Origin: Bacteroidales bacterium UBA3843
GTDB taxonomy: Bacteria > Bacteroidota > Bacteroidia > Bacteroidales > Paludibacteraceae
Length of the DNA: 64,000 nt
Direction of reading: 5' to 3'
Assembly (NCBI GenBank): GCA_002392745.1
Contig: DGHR01000003.1
Span: 279,008 to 343,007 of the forward strand
Notes under the pieces: generated by a model
Database searches by the model: none
Told to the model about the DNA's origin: nothing
What the model saw: only the letters and a program-made list of their open reading frames with translations
Translations under genes and position numbers: made by a program
In this document: one piece after another, positions 15,916-25,239 of the stretch
How the letters are laid out: each line of letters starts with the position of its first letter
Position numbering within the stretch: the stretch's first letter is position 1

Positions 15916-16036
15916 TACATGGAATGAAACTGCTTTTAGCAGTGCGGAAAGGAATAGTAAGGCGTGTATTGAGCTCGCTCGAATACGCGAATTAATAGTC
16001 ATTTACGCTCAGGCCGCGTAGGCCGTATTCCATGTA
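15916..16036 (-). repeat. Family A hairpin element, copy 4 (inverted)
   Basis: A 121-bp element bounded by TACATGGAAT and ATTCCATGTA, oriented opposite to the copies at 33.6, 34.6 and 36.1 kb. Internal stems: ACTGCT/AGCAGT, GAGC/GCTC and GGCC/GGCC. The AT box follows on the right. Confidence 0.85.
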
Positions 16037-16174
16037 GCACCGGCGGAAGGGTTTATCTATGCTTATTTTCTTTATAATCGATTTATTTTCTTTATTTTTT
16101 TCTAAAAAACAATCACCAATCACCAATAACCAATCACCAATAACCAATAACCAATAACCAATAACCAATAACCT

Positions 16175-17362
16175 TTAACCTTTCACCTTTAACCACTCCC
16201 CTTTACCTATCAGCTCGCATATTGTATCCACCTGTTCCGGACTCAGGTCGTAGAACAGCGGCAAACGCACCAGACAATCAGCATATCTGTCACACTCCGG
16301 CAGTTCGCGGCCGTCATGTTTGCTCCTGTAATATTCGCTGCTGTGGAGACTCAGGTAATGGAACACGGCCAGCACATCGTTGGCTTTCAGATAACTGATG
16401 AGTGCCGTACGCGCCTCCAGACTGGGCAGCACCAGATAGAACATATGCGCGTTGCAGGTGGCATATTCCGGTATGTCCGGCAGACTGAACCATCCCTTCT
16501 CCGCCAGCGGTTGCAGACGTTCGTAATAGCGGTTCCATAGCTGTTTGCGCTTGGCTTGTATGTCATCTATATTCTCCAGCTGTGCCCAAAGAAAAGCGGC
16601 ATTCACTTCGCTCGGCAGGAACGAACTGCCCATATCTACCCATCCGTACTTGTTCACTTCGCCACGGAAGAACTCTGCGCGGTTGGTGCCTTTCTCCCAA
16701 ATGATCTCTGCACGGCGCACCATCTGTTCGTCGTTCACTACCAGCAATCCGCCTTCTCCGCCGGATGTGATGTTCTTTGTCTCGTGAAAACTGAAGGCGG
16801 CCAGATGACCGATAGCACCGAGGGGCTTTTTGCTTTCGATTTTTTCCGGACTGCCGGCAGCCACTGTTCGGCTAAGATAATAGCTGTCTATCGCTTGTGC
16901 CGCATCTTCCACTACCAGCAGGTTGTACCTCTTCGCTACAGCCATGATGGCATCCATGTCGCATGCCACGCCTGCATAATGAACCGGTACAATCACCCTT
17001 GTCCGCGGCGTAATCAGTTGCTCCAGCTTTTCGGCATCGATATTCGGATTGCGGTGCATGGAATCGGCAAACACCACTTTGGCGCCTTCACGCAAAAAAG
17101 CCAGTGCAGTACTTACGAATGTATAACTCGGTACGATCACCTCATCGCCGGGTTGCAGGTTGCATAGCATGGCGCACATCTCCAGCGCATCGGTGCCGCT
17201 GGTCGTCAACAGACACTTGCGGAAACCGTACCGTTGTTCGAACCATGCCTGACAGGCCTTGGTAAACTTACCGTTGCCGGACAGTTTGCCGGCAAAAACC
17301 GCTTCGTACATGTAATGGGCTTCCTTGCCCGTCAGATGAGGTTGGTTGAAATTTATCTTCAT
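16175..17362 (-). CDS. wecE: dTDP-4-amino-4,6-dideoxygalactose transaminase (WecE/RffA type)
   Basis: A PLP-dependent sugar aminotransferase of the DegT/DnrJ/EryC1 family that makes dTDP-4-amino-4,6-dideoxy-D-galactose. The 395-aa protein starts MKINFNQPHLTGKEAHYMYE. It has PGDEVIVPSYTFVSTALAF, VHYAGVACDMDAIM, and the PLP lysine in SFHETKN (K196), then GGEGG and WEKGTNRAEFFRG, all close to RffA. About 14 extra residues (near 163-178) precede the usual ALGTIGH stretch. The ATG at 17362 overlaps the stop of the upstream transporter gene by 4 bp. The final residues LKVKG and the stop are encoded by heptamer repeats. Confidence 0.9.
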   Translation of the reverse strand: MKINFNQPHLTGKEAHYMYEAVFAGKLSGNGKFTKACQAWFEQRYGFRKCLLTTSGTDALEMCAMLCNLQPGDEVIVPSYTFVSTALAFLREGAKVVFADSMHRNPNIDAEKLEQLITPRTRVIVPVHYAGVACDMDAIMAVAKRYNLLVVEDAAQAIDSYYLSRTVAAGSPEKIESKKPLGAIGHLAAFSFHETKNITSGGEGGLLVVNDEQMVRRAEIIWEKGTNRAEFFRGEVNKYGWVDMGSSFLPSEVNAAFLWAQLENIDDIQAKRKQLWNRYYERLQPLAEKGWFSLPDIPEYATCNAHMFYLVLPSLEARTALISYLKANDVLAVFHYLSLHSSEYYRSKHDGRELPECDRYADCLVRLPLFYDLSPEQVDTICELIGKGEWLKVKG

Positions 17363-17694
17363 AGAAAAAACACAATTACTCCGATAATAATGACTATAAT
17401 AGCCAATGCTTTGCGTGAACCGATAGGTTCTTTGAAGCACACCCAGGCCAATGCGGGCACAAAGAAATAAGCCATACTCTCAATAATGCTCAACTCTTTG
17501 AGTTGCAGGCCGTGATGCATACACCATATGTTCGCTACCATGGATAGGAACATGATTGTATACCCGCTGATGACCCACGGGTTGATATACTGCCGCCACC
17601 ATGGCGTATAGCCTTGGCGTGCCCCCTGTTTGAGCAACATCTGCGCACAGGCGGCAATAAACACCGTACATATGGATATCAGTATATATATCAT
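17359..17694 (-). CDS. Half-size EamA/SMR-like transporter, second of a pair (ArnF-like)
   Basis: A 111-aa membrane protein with four hydrophobic helices (MIYILISICTVFIAACAQML, VISGYTIMFLSMVANIW, IESMAYFFVPALAWVC, ALAIIVIIIGVIVFFL). A KEP motif occurs before the last helix, as in the EamA and ArnE/ArnF families. It overlaps the first half-size gene by 4 bp and wecE by 4 bp. The pair probably works as a heterodimer that flips an undecaprenyl-phosphate-linked sugar across the inner membrane. The start at 17694 is chosen by this coupling. Confidence 0.78.
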   Translation of the reverse strand: MIYILISICTVFIAACAQMLLKQGARQGYTPWWRQYINPWVISGYTIMFLSMVANIWCMHHGLQLKELSIIESMAYFFVPALAWVCFKEPIGSRKALAIIVIIIGVIVFFL

Positions 17695-18035
17695 GACCGC
17701 GACAATAATACAATACCGGTGATGATGATAGCCGAACCGATGATATTCGGTATGGTGATCGGTTCTCCGAAGAGCCACGCTGCTATGCACATGGTGAAGA
17801 TGAGCGTTGTACCCTTGAACATGAATGCAAGGCTCACATCTACTCTCCGTAATATTTGCTGCCATAGGATAGCATACACGCCGATAATCCCTACTGCTCC
17901 GGCAAACCAGAGCATATATGGCCAGGACATCATCTCTTGCTGCGACGCCATCTTGGTGCATATTCCCACGCACGCATACAATGCATTGACTCCCACCAAT
18001 GCGGCGATACCTCCTATGTGCAATCCTTCTTTCAT
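17691..18035 (-). CDS. Half-size EamA/SMR-like transporter, first of a pair (ArnE-like)
   Basis: A 114-aa protein with four helices (GGIAALVGVNALYACVGICT, MLWFAGAVGIIGVYAILW, LAFMFKGTTLIFTMCIAAW, IIGSAIIITGIVLL). A GEPIT motif precedes the last helix, the counterpart of KEP in its partner. Adjacent paired half-size genes are typical of ArnE/ArnF. Neighbouring genes for a polyprenyl-phosphate glycosyltransferase and WecE support a role in exporting a lipid-linked amino sugar. Confidence 0.78.
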   Translation of the reverse strand: MKEGLHIGGIAALVGVNALYACVGICTKMASQQEMMSWPYMLWFAGAVGIIGVYAILWQQILRRVDVSLAFMFKGTTLIFTMCIAAWLFGEPITIPNIIGSAIIITGIVLLSRS

Positions 18036-18056
18036 CTTTTCGCTGCGCTTCGCGCC

Positions 18057-18716
18057 TTACTCCGCTCTGCGGAGGAACTTGGCCGGGTTGCCGACCCATA
18101 TCTCTCCCTCACCGACATTCTTGGTCAGCACGGCACCCATTCCTATAGTGGCATAATCGCCTATGGTCAGGTTCTCGCGGATGGTGGCGTTCAGTCCGAT
18201 ATGCACACCGCGGCCTATCTGCAGGTAACTCCCCACGCACGCGTTGGCGGCTATATGGCAGAACTCGCCTATCTTGTTGTCATGCCCCATCGTGGCTCCC
18301 ACCATCACTATACTGCCTTTGCCCAGATGGGTGCCGGGTGACATGGCCGCTTGCGGCAACACGATACATCCGGGTTCCAACACCACCGACGGAGCCACAT
18401 ACGCCATCGGGTGTACAAACCCCGCCAAACGGTCATCAGGTATGTCCAGACTCTCGAATAGAGCCAGCCTCTCGCGTTGTCCGTCTATTCGCAGTATGGT
18501 ATTGACAAACCAGTATCCCTCGTCCAGCAACCGTTTCGTGTCGCTCAGCCGTCCGATGACGGGGAACATATCTATCAGCTCGCCCTTGGGGGTACGGTCG
18601 TTCAGAAACCCCGCCACCTCCAGGTCGGTACCGCCCATGCGGCGGGCATGCTCGATGGCATTGGCTATCACTGCGCCGTTACCCAAACCGCCTAATATAG
18701 CTACTTTACGGCTCAT
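18057..18716 (-). CDS. PglD-like sugar O/N-acyltransferase (left-handed beta-helix)
   Basis: A 219-aa protein. An N-terminal Rossmann-like PglD domain (MSRKVAILGGLGNGAVIANA) is followed by hexapeptide repeats (GHDNKIGEFCHIAANACVGS) from about residue 105 and the closing IWVGNPAKFLRR. Relatives use acetyl-CoA to acetylate UDP- or dTDP-4-amino sugars or sialic acids. With WecE in the same operon, N-acetylation of the 4-amino sugar is the likeliest job (inference). The ATG at 18716 overlaps the upstream glycosyltransferase stop by 4 bp, which rules out the longer open frame. Confidence 0.82.
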   Translation of the reverse strand: MSRKVAILGGLGNGAVIANAIEHARRMGGTDLEVAGFLNDRTPKGELIDMFPVIGRLSDTKRLLDEGYWFVNTILRIDGQRERLALFESLDIPDDRLAGFVHPMAYVAPSVVLEPGCIVLPQAAMSPGTHLGKGSIVMVGATMGHDNKIGEFCHIAANACVGSYLQIGRGVHIGLNATIRENLTIGDYATIGMGAVLTKNVGEGEIWVGNPAKFLRRAE

Positions 18717-19642
18717 ATCACTTGCTCGATTATATAGTTCGGGCGCTGCTTGGTCTCCAGGAAAATACGGCCGATATACTCTCCCAGCACACCCAGAAAC
18801 GCAAAGTTCAGTCCGAACAGGAATAACATCAATACCATCATACTGGTCCATCCGGCTACCACATTGCCCACCAATTTATAGATAATCAACCCTACTGCAG
18901 CAATCATACTGCCGATACATAGTATCGCGCCGAGATAGGTGACGATGCGGATAGGAAACATAGAGAACGAGAATATGCGTGCGAAGGTCAGACTCAGCAT
19001 CTTGCTCAGGTTGTATCCGCTCTTGCCGGCGAACCGTGCATCGCGTTTCAGCGGTACGGCTACATAGCGGCTGCCGATAAAATACAGCAGACTCACAGCC
19101 GTGGCGGTACGTTCGGGAAAATTCTTCAACTCGTCCACTACACTCTTTTTCATCACACGGAATATACCCAGCCGCGGCATCGTGTGGATATCCGTTATTC
19201 GGTTGCTCACGTGCTGGAACAGACGCGAGACGGCGATTTTCATCCGGCTGTCTTTGCGTTCCTCCCATTGCGCGATAGCCATCGTAGCCTGGCTGTCCGC
19301 CTGCAGCGCATCTATCAGCACCGGTATGTCTTCCGGACGGTCCTGCAGGTCACTGTCCATCAGCACAATCAGTTCCTTGGTGGTCAGCGACAAACCTGCC
19401 GCAATGGCGTTCTGCTGACCGAAATTACGGCTCAGTCGTGCGATACGCAGATGTTCGCGTTCGGCACGCTCGCGTTGCATCAGGTGCCACGAACCGTCAC
19501 GGCTGCCGTCATCCACCAGGATAATCTCATATTCATCCGTGATATGCTCCACTACGGCAGTCAGCCTGCGCAGCAATTCGCTGATGACTTCTTCGTCATT
19601 GTATATCGGTACTACCACCGATAGCGATTCTTTGTATTTCAT
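18713..19642 (-). CDS. Polyprenyl-phosphate glycosyltransferase, GT2 (ArnC/GtrB/DPM1 type)
   Basis: A 309-aa protein: GT2 catalytic domain with VVVPIYNDEEVI at the start, IILVDDGSRDGSW, LMDSDLQDRPED and FPERTATAV. Two C-terminal transmembrane helices follow (about 228-255 and 265-290), ending YIGRIFLETKQRPNYII. Such enzymes move a sugar from a nucleotide donor to undecaprenyl phosphate at the cytoplasmic face. Position next to the ArnEF-like pair fits synthesis followed by flipping. Confidence 0.88.
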   Translation of the reverse strand: MKYKESLSVVVPIYNDEEVISELLRRLTAVVEHITDEYEIILVDDGSRDGSWHLMQRERAEREHLRIARLSRNFGQQNAIAAGLSLTTKELIVLMDSDLQDRPEDIPVLIDALQADSQATMAIAQWEERKDSRMKIAVSRLFQHVSNRITDIHTMPRLGIFRVMKKSVVDELKNFPERTATAVSLLYFIGSRYVAVPLKRDARFAGKSGYNLSKMLSLTFARIFSFSMFPIRIVTYLGAILCIGSMIAAVGLIIYKLVGNVVAGWTSMMVLMLFLFGLNFAFLGVLGEYIGRIFLETKQRPNYIIEQVI

Positions 19643-19644
19643 AT

Positions 19645-20772
19645 TCAGATTTTAAATCTTCCCTCTGTTTTCTGATAAATCACATAGCCGCTTCTGTCGC
19701 CGCTGCATGTCAGCGGATGCAGGGTCTCATCCGTTTGCTCCGCGGCTACTATCTCCGGATAATCTGCCGCATGGTGGATATAATATGCCACCTCGGGTGT
19801 CTCTGCGCTCAGGAAATATACACCGCTATGTGCTTTCTTTTGCGGGTGCGGGTCTATCGGATGCCCCATCGCCACCTCTATCACTCCCTCCAGAAAATCA
19901 TACCCTGTACTCAGCCTAACCAGGTCGCTGCCGATAAAGTCTCCTCCCATGCGACCGCCTATCTCCATTACCACGATGCGTCCCTCGGCCGTTATTTTGT
20001 ATTCCGAATGGCTGGCGCCGTTGGTCAGCCCCAAGGCATCCAGGGCGCGGCGGGTGATAGCGAAGATGCGTTGCTGCATATCCTCCGGCAGGTCGGACGG
20101 CTGATGGTGCGCCAGTTCCACGAAATGAGGTGCTTCTGTGGTTACCTTGTCGGTAATCTGCAGAGCATAGTGCTGCCCGCGGCAGGAAATCATCTCCACG
20201 CTTATCTCGCGTCCCTCTATGTATTCCTCCACCATTGCTTCATGGCGGAACGAAGCCTCTTGGGCTTTCCGTATCGCGGCTTCCAGGTCTTCTCTCCGCT
20301 CTATTTTCGTTACGGCCAGACTGCCGCTCCTGTCGCTGGGTTTTACTATCAGCGGCAACTCCAACTCCTCCGTCCTCTCCGTTCCTTCGCTCTCTGCTCC
20401 GTTCAGCATCATGTATCCCGGGCAATCCACTCCGGCTGCCGCTAAAGCCTGGCGCATCTTGTATTTGTTGTTCGCCCGAAGCGAAGCCTCGTAGCTGTTA
20501 CCCGTCAGCCCCATCTGCGCTGCCACATAGGCTACCGTGGGGGCTGCTACATCGCTGGCTATAGTGCATATACCGTCTATCTGTTCCTTGCGGCACACAT
20601 CCAATATCGCCTCTTTCTCTACGATGGAGATAGGATAAAACCTGTCGCACAGCTCTTTGCACACGGCTCCTTCTGCCCATGCGAAACAGATGGTCCGGTG
20701 TCCCATCTGCCGTGCTTTCTCTACCAGCGGCCGCTGCAAGTAACTCGCTCCTATGATTGCTATTGTCTTCAT
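19645..20772 (-). CDS. ATP-grasp family enzyme (carboxylate-amine/thiol ligase-like)
   Basis: A 375-aa protein starting MKTIAIIGASYLQRPLVEKA at 20772. The ATP-grasp domain shows LPLIVKPSDRSGSLAVTKIE, VEEYIEGREISVEMIS and VVMEIGGRMGGDFIGSDLVR. It resembles carbamoyl-phosphate-synthase-L-like ligases often found in glycan clusters. The substrates are unknown; it may attach an amino acid or other carboxylate to the sugar being built (inference). It is followed after 2 bp by the GT2 gene. Confidence 0.82.
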   Translation of the reverse strand: MKTIAIIGASYLQRPLVEKARQMGHRTICFAWAEGAVCKELCDRFYPISIVEKEAILDVCRKEQIDGICTIASDVAAPTVAYVAAQMGLTGNSYEASLRANNKYKMRQALAAAGVDCPGYMMLNGAESEGTERTEELELPLIVKPSDRSGSLAVTKIERREDLEAAIRKAQEASFRHEAMVEEYIEGREISVEMISCRGQHYALQITDKVTTEAPHFVELAHHQPSDLPEDMQQRIFAITRRALDALGLTNGASHSEYKITAEGRIVVMEIGGRMGGDFIGSDLVRLSTGYDFLEGVIEVAMGHPIDPHPQKKAHSGVYFLSAETPEVAYYIHHAADYPEIVAAEQTDETLHPLTCSGDRSGYVIYQKTEGRFKI

Positions 20773-20856
20773 TATTATTGTGCCTGCGGCACGTGTATGT
20801 CCGTTGGACCGTGTATGCGGCGCTGCCGCAGTCGCCATTCACGTTGCCCGGCTTTA

Positions 20857-22482
20857 TCACCTTCGCTCCTCAATAACCAGTTGTATCAGGGCGTAAGCGC
20901 TGTTGTGGCATATGGGTCTTATACGGGTCTTCACGCCGTAGTGTTTCTCTATCTGCTCGCATATACGCGGTATAGCGGTCCGTTCGCGCATATAGCCGGT
21001 ATTGGTTAGGATATACATATCCTCGCGCAGCAGGGTGCGATAACTGTGTCCCACGGGTTTGTTCAGCGGACACCATGTCATCCATCCCAATGTATATTTC
21101 CTGTACGGCAACGGCCATATCCGCATCGGTCTGTTGGCTTCCATGGTCATGGATGTTCCGATGGTAGTCACGTACGCGCCGGCCGGCACATAACTCATTA
21201 CCGGTTGTTGCAGCCGTTGCCATTGATACTCGTTGTGACGGACCGACACCGCCTCATTGGCGGTCTGATAGACATACCATCCTCCCATTACCGCCATGGC
21301 AATCATGATTCCCCAGCGGCGTTTCATTCCCGTGGTGTTGGGCAGCAGCATGTAATCCGTGACCAACAGCGGCGCCAGCATACACAGGAACACCCGGTTC
21401 TTCAGAAAACCGTCCATGCTCACGTGTACCGTCAGTCCGGCGATGAACAGGGAGTATGCGATCAGAAATATGTATTTCGACCTGTTGCCGGTAGTCAGTA
21501 TCATCATTACCAGCAACGCCGCCAGTATGGCTATCTCCACCGCGTACTTATCCATCCTGTGCAGATTTTGCAGCTGCCGTTCAACCGGCACCTTGCCTAC
21601 CGTGGCACTCAGCTGGCGGATGGCGGCCAGGTCTATCTGCTCGGCGTCGGGTATGAATCGCAGCAGCAGTTGATAATCAATCCAGTCTATTCCTTCAGGC
21701 AACTGTTCGGGGCGCAGGGTGTAGGCGTTGGGGTTGTCGTTCAGTTGTGCCCGCAATTGGTTGTACTCGCGGTAATAGCGCCATTCCGGATTGCGGTCAT
21801 AGACGGCATGGTTAGCCATACGGCATCCCACCACTGCACACAGCATCACCACTATCGGGATATATCTCCGCCAGTCTGTCCGCAGCGTATAGACGATGAT
21901 GGGTGCCATCAACACGCCCACTAATCCTGCTGCCATAAACCGCACTAATGCAGCTATCACAATCCATCCGGCACCAGCCCATCTCTCGGCACGGCGCTCG
22001 CGCATCAGCATCACACATCCCGCCAGACATGTCAGACCGGCTGTGGTGGTGAACTGCAGGGCGATGATGATACGCGCCCATAGGACATACAGCAATCCTA
22101 TCCAGGCCACACGCTCCCATCGGGCACGGTTAGGAGTGGTCAGTATGCAATAGACCAGCATCGTCATGGACACCACATGCAGCACTACGAACGACCATGT
22201 GTACCATTCCACGGCTCCGTTCAGGCCGTACAGCCATGCCAGCACAAAACCGTAAATCACGTTGATATATACCAGGTGATAATCCGGAGTACCGGAGTAT
22301 GTACCGTTGGCTATCATCGCCATCATGATGTCGTCGTTCTCCTCATACTGCATGGGGAGCACCGCCGCCATCACTCCGAAAAACAGGATATTGAATGCCA
22401 ACACCGCCAGACACAATAGCATCTTGCTATTGCCTATTGCAGATTTGATAGCTGAGATATTATATGTGATTCCTATCCCCAT
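20857..22482 (-). CDS. Multi-pass membrane protein of the glycan operon
   Basis: About 541 aa with ten or more hydrophobic helices and a soluble C-terminal part (MTMEANRPMRIWPLPYRKYT onward). A GT-C or O-antigen-polymerase-like role is possible because of its neighbours, but no signature motif was recognised. The ATG at 22482 (MGIGITYNIS) is chosen because it falls 20 bp after the upstream gene; the frame remains open further but inside that gene. Eighty-four bp separate it from the ATP-grasp gene. Confidence 0.72.
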   Translation of the reverse strand: MGIGITYNISAIKSAIGNSKMLLCLAVLAFNILFFGVMAAVLPMQYEENDDIMMAMIANGTYSGTPDYHLVYINVIYGFVLAWLYGLNGAVEWYTWSFVVLHVVSMTMLVYCILTTPNRARWERVAWIGLLYVLWARIIIALQFTTTAGLTCLAGCVMLMRERRAERWAGAGWIVIAALVRFMAAGLVGVLMAPIIVYTLRTDWRRYIPIVVMLCAVVGCRMANHAVYDRNPEWRYYREYNQLRAQLNDNPNAYTLRPEQLPEGIDWIDYQLLLRFIPDAEQIDLAAIRQLSATVGKVPVERQLQNLHRMDKYAVEIAILAALLVMMILTTGNRSKYIFLIAYSLFIAGLTVHVSMDGFLKNRVFLCMLAPLLVTDYMLLPNTTGMKRRWGIMIAMAVMGGWYVYQTANEAVSVRHNEYQWQRLQQPVMSYVPAGAYVTTIGTSMTMEANRPMRIWPLPYRKYTLGWMTWCPLNKPVGHSYRTLLREDMYILTNTGYMRERTAIPRICEQIEKHYGVKTRIRPICHNSAYALIQLVIEERR

Positions 22483-22502
22483 CCTTTCCTGTTGTCTTGG
22501 TG

Positions 22503-23525
22503 CTACTCCCACTTTCTGTCTTTTGCAAACAACCGCAATGCCCCGTGCAGCAGCACCGATGCACACATATGGCGCGCATAGGCGGGGCTGTAGGCCTGTA
22601 TCCTCTTGGCTTCGCCCAGGCGTTGGCGCATGGTCCATATCTTACGTGCCCATCTGTTTTGCGGAGCCGCCTGCTTTTGGGAAACCGGTGCATTCTCTCC
22701 TTGCAATGCCTTCCACATCCTCTCCGCCCGTTCGGCGCAGGTGTCTGTATAGAGTGGCGCTATGTGCTTGTCCAACCCTGCATGCTGCACCAGTATGTAC
22801 ATGTATAGTTGCCATACCTCGGTCAGACGCAGTGCCCGCAGGTTTCTCTTCAGCCTGCCTGTATGTATCCGGCCGTGCTCTTTCTCTATCAGATAGCCTA
22901 TGTCGTATAGTTGCCGGATGGTGGCGCCGGCGGTCAGGAAATGTTCCCATGCATGCATCATCACGTACATCGCATTGAATGTCGGTTCGAAGACCCGCAG
23001 TTCCATATCCCCCATCCTCCATTGACATGCATTTTTTGCGGCATCGTGCTCCATCTCGGCATACCGCCGTATGTCACGCGGATGGTTCAGCAGTATCGTC
23101 ACGCGGTGTATCTCCACCGATACGCCGTCCGCTATCAGGTTGTAATGTTTATAGTAGTCTTTCTCTTCGTCAAACCGCAGCGCCTCCGGCCATGCCTCCC
23201 GCATGGCGGCGCAGGCAGCGTGGTATTGCGTCGGCCCCACATAGATATCCACGTCGTTCCATTGGCGTCTGTCGGGCGAGGGGTAATACTGTGCCAGTCC
23301 GGCTCCCTTCATCAGCACCGGCTGCACCCCTGCCTGCACCAGAGCCTGCCACGAGAGACGCAGTACGTGTTCCATCTGCGCCTGGTGCTGCATGTTCTGC
23401 ATGCATACCTGCATCATCTGCACGCGCATCGCCGGCTCAGCTCCTCTCTCCAGTCTGTCGGGAAAAACCAGCGGACCTAAGCCTTGCAGCAGACATTGCT
23501 CATATGTACAATCGGGAAATATCAT
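22503..23525 (-). CDS. Nucleotidyltransferase-fold family protein (NTP_transf_5 type)
   Basis: A 340-aa protein with VLMKGAGLAQYYPSPDRRQW followed by NDVDIYV, the pattern of the uncharacterised nucleotidyltransferase family common in Bacteroidetes polysaccharide clusters. VSVEIHRVTIL and a helical C-terminal half follow. The reaction is unknown. The ATG at 23525 overlaps the stop of the sugar transferase gene by 4 bp, which selects this start. Confidence 0.75.
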   Translation of the reverse strand: MIFPDCTYEQCLLQGLGPLVFPDRLERGAEPAMRVQMMQVCMQNMQHQAQMEHVLRLSWQALVQAGVQPVLMKGAGLAQYYPSPDRRQWNDVDIYVGPTQYHAACAAMREAWPEALRFDEEKDYYKHYNLIADGVSVEIHRVTILLNHPRDIRRYAEMEHDAAKNACQWRMGDMELRVFEPTFNAMYVMMHAWEHFLTAGATIRQLYDIGYLIEKEHGRIHTGRLKRNLRALRLTEVWQLYMYILVQHAGLDKHIAPLYTDTCAERAERMWKALQGENAPVSQKQAAPQNRWARKIWTMRQRLGEAKRIQAYSPAYARHMCASVLLHGALRLFAKDRKWE

Positions 23526-25036
23526 GCGCTGTGGGTCTTGCGTGTCAGTATCGACCACATCGTCAGGAAGAAATACTTCACATCCGTCCGTACGGGGTGC
23601 GCGAGGTATTCGGTCAGGTACTTGTCTTCGCTGGCAAATAGTTCGTCAAAGGTCTCGGGATGGTCTATGTAGAACGGCGGTATCAATCCCGGTTTGCATC
23701 TGGTGCGTTTGTCTTGCAGCCATTCGGGATAACTGTCGAACATTGTACGACTCAGCGGACGCACGCCTACCAGTTTCACATCGCCTTTCATCCAGTTCCA
23801 TAGCATCGGCAGTTCGTCCAGCCAATAGCGCCGCATCAGCTTGCCCCATGTGGTGATACGCCAGTCATCGTTGGCCTTGTCGGCTATATCCATGCCGCCG
23901 CGGGCGTCGAACACATATTTCTGGATATACTCGGCGTAGGGGTGCATGGTGCGCATCTTGTAGAAATAGCGTATCTCCTTGTTCTTGCATACACGCGGCA
24001 GTTTGATGAGCGGACCGTACACTTTGATTTGCTCTTGGGGGTAAGGCTGCTGTTTGCGGTGGGCGAACACATATTCGATATGCCCCATCGGCACTATCTC
24101 GTCCACTTCGAATCCGCAGTAGTACAACCGTCCCAGCACCTCGGTCTTGCTCAGCATACGTTTGCGGCCTCGTGTTACGTCGTAATAGAGACGGCTGGTC
24201 AGCATCAGTCGCGGCAGCACACGTTTGCGCAGGAAATAGAAACTGTACACCACCCAGTTCAACCCTTTGGGGTACTGAGCCAGTATCTTCTGTTTGATAT
24301 ACTCCTGCGGACGATAGCAGCATACATACCGTCCGTTGTCCGGCAGTTTCTGGTTAATCAGGCATAGTCTCTTGTTGATACCGCGCATGTCGTTCAGCAG
24401 CGTCATATCCACCAGCGTCAGGTATTGGTAATCGGGAATCTGTAGCAGGCTGAACCGTTCTCTGTCGCATACCACCTTGGTCTGCTGCGAATGCAGCCGT
24501 GCATGCTCCACCAGCATCTGATAGTCCTCTTCGGTTGTCACGGAGAGCACCGACTGGTGGATAGACTCGATAGACGCTTCGCGGCGTGGTTTGTCCGGAC
24601 GGCTCACTTGCGCATGCCTGCGTTTCTCTATCTGCATCACCGGCACGGTCATGTTGGTGGCATATTTCCAATAATGCTCCATCAGCACCACCACTGTCTC
24701 TATGGCACCGACTATCAGTATGGTCCATTCGGCTACACGGGGCGACAACGGATTGGACATCTGCGGCAACAGCCACCAGCATAGTCCGATCAGTATGGCA
24801 GCGTCAGCCACCAGAGATATCATCGATTGCCAGAACCATACGGTCTTGTACGACCGGTATAGTTGCACCGCCCATCCTATCAGCACCCATAGTACAGCCA
24901 GCACGCCGAACAGTCCCCAATAGGCACCTATCTCGTTCTTGTCGGCCACCCATCGCCATAGCATGCATAGCGATGCGGCGATGACCCATACTATCAGGTC
25001 GATGAATACCCTTTTATACCACCCTTCGCGTATCAT
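23522..25036 (-). CDS. Sugar-phosphate transferase (WcaJ/WbaP-like), first gene of glycan operon 1
   Basis: A 504-aa protein starting MIREGWYKRVFIDLIVWVIA. Four N-terminal transmembrane helices (about 8-130) are followed by a cytoplasmic region. The C-terminal bacterial sugar transferase domain has ITTWGKLMRRYWLDELPMLW, KGDVKLVGVRPLSRTM and RCKPGLIPPF. Such enzymes load the first sugar-1-phosphate onto undecaprenyl phosphate. VGVRP replaces the more usual VGPRP. It heads a run of nine tightly coupled minus-strand genes to wecE. A TACTTTTG -7 box lies at 25062-25069. Confidence 0.85.
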   Translation of the reverse strand: MIREGWYKRVFIDLIVWVIAASLCMLWRWVADKNEIGAYWGLFGVLAVLWVLIGWAVQLYRSYKTVWFWQSMISLVADAAILIGLCWWLLPQMSNPLSPRVAEWTILIVGAIETVVVLMEHYWKYATNMTVPVMQIEKRRHAQVSRPDKPRREASIESIHQSVLSVTTEEDYQMLVEHARLHSQQTKVVCDRERFSLLQIPDYQYLTLVDMTLLNDMRGINKRLCLINQKLPDNGRYVCCYRPQEYIKQKILAQYPKGLNWVVYSFYFLRKRVLPRLMLTSRLYYDVTRGRKRMLSKTEVLGRLYYCGFEVDEIVPMGHIEYVFAHRKQQPYPQEQIKVYGPLIKLPRVCKNKEIRYFYKMRTMHPYAEYIQKYVFDARGGMDIADKANDDWRITTWGKLMRRYWLDELPMLWNWMKGDVKLVGVRPLSRTMFDSYPEWLQDKRTRCKPGLIPPFYIDHPETFDELFASEDKYLTEYLAHPVRTDVKYFFLTMWSILTRKTHSA

Positions 25037-25061
25037 ATCTTCAATTCGCAAAATTTGGCTA

Positions 25062-25069
25062 CAAAAGTA
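25062..25069 (-). promoter_or_regulatory. -7 element of glycan operon 1 promoter
   Basis: TACTTTTG on the minus strand, 26 nt before the ATG at 25036. A TTTT replaces the expected TTTG 20 nt upstream. Confidence 0.6.
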
Positions 25070-25239
25070 CAAAAAAAAAATGATATATAAAAATATATCA
25101 TCATTTTTTATCATTTTTGTGCGTTGTGTATAGCCCTTTGTGCGGTTTATTGTGCCGAAGGCATGTGTGTTTTAACAAAAATAATAAAAATACCGCTTTG
25201 CGGAGATTATAAAGAAAATATTTTTAACCTAAATTTACC

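Larger units (their letters stand above)
15689..16195. repeat. Intergenic repeat island 1 (heptamer arrays, G elements, A element, AT box)
   Basis: No gene is seen. Heptamer arrays of ataacct, caataac and caatcac lie at about 15689-15712, 15776-15820, 15872-15907 and 16109-16195. Two copies of a GC-rich hairpin element (G) lie at 15713-15769 and 15821-15870, and one inverted copy of family A at 15916-16036. An AT box (direct repeat of attttctttat, 20 bp apart) lies at about 16063-16096. The last array also supplies the final codons and stop of wecE (LKVKG). Confidence 0.85.

Noticed and set aside
20777..20793. gtgcctgcggcac palindrome (also near 26312) as an operator
   Set aside because: Only two exact copies in unrelated gaps; possibly part of another small repeat. 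No further support.
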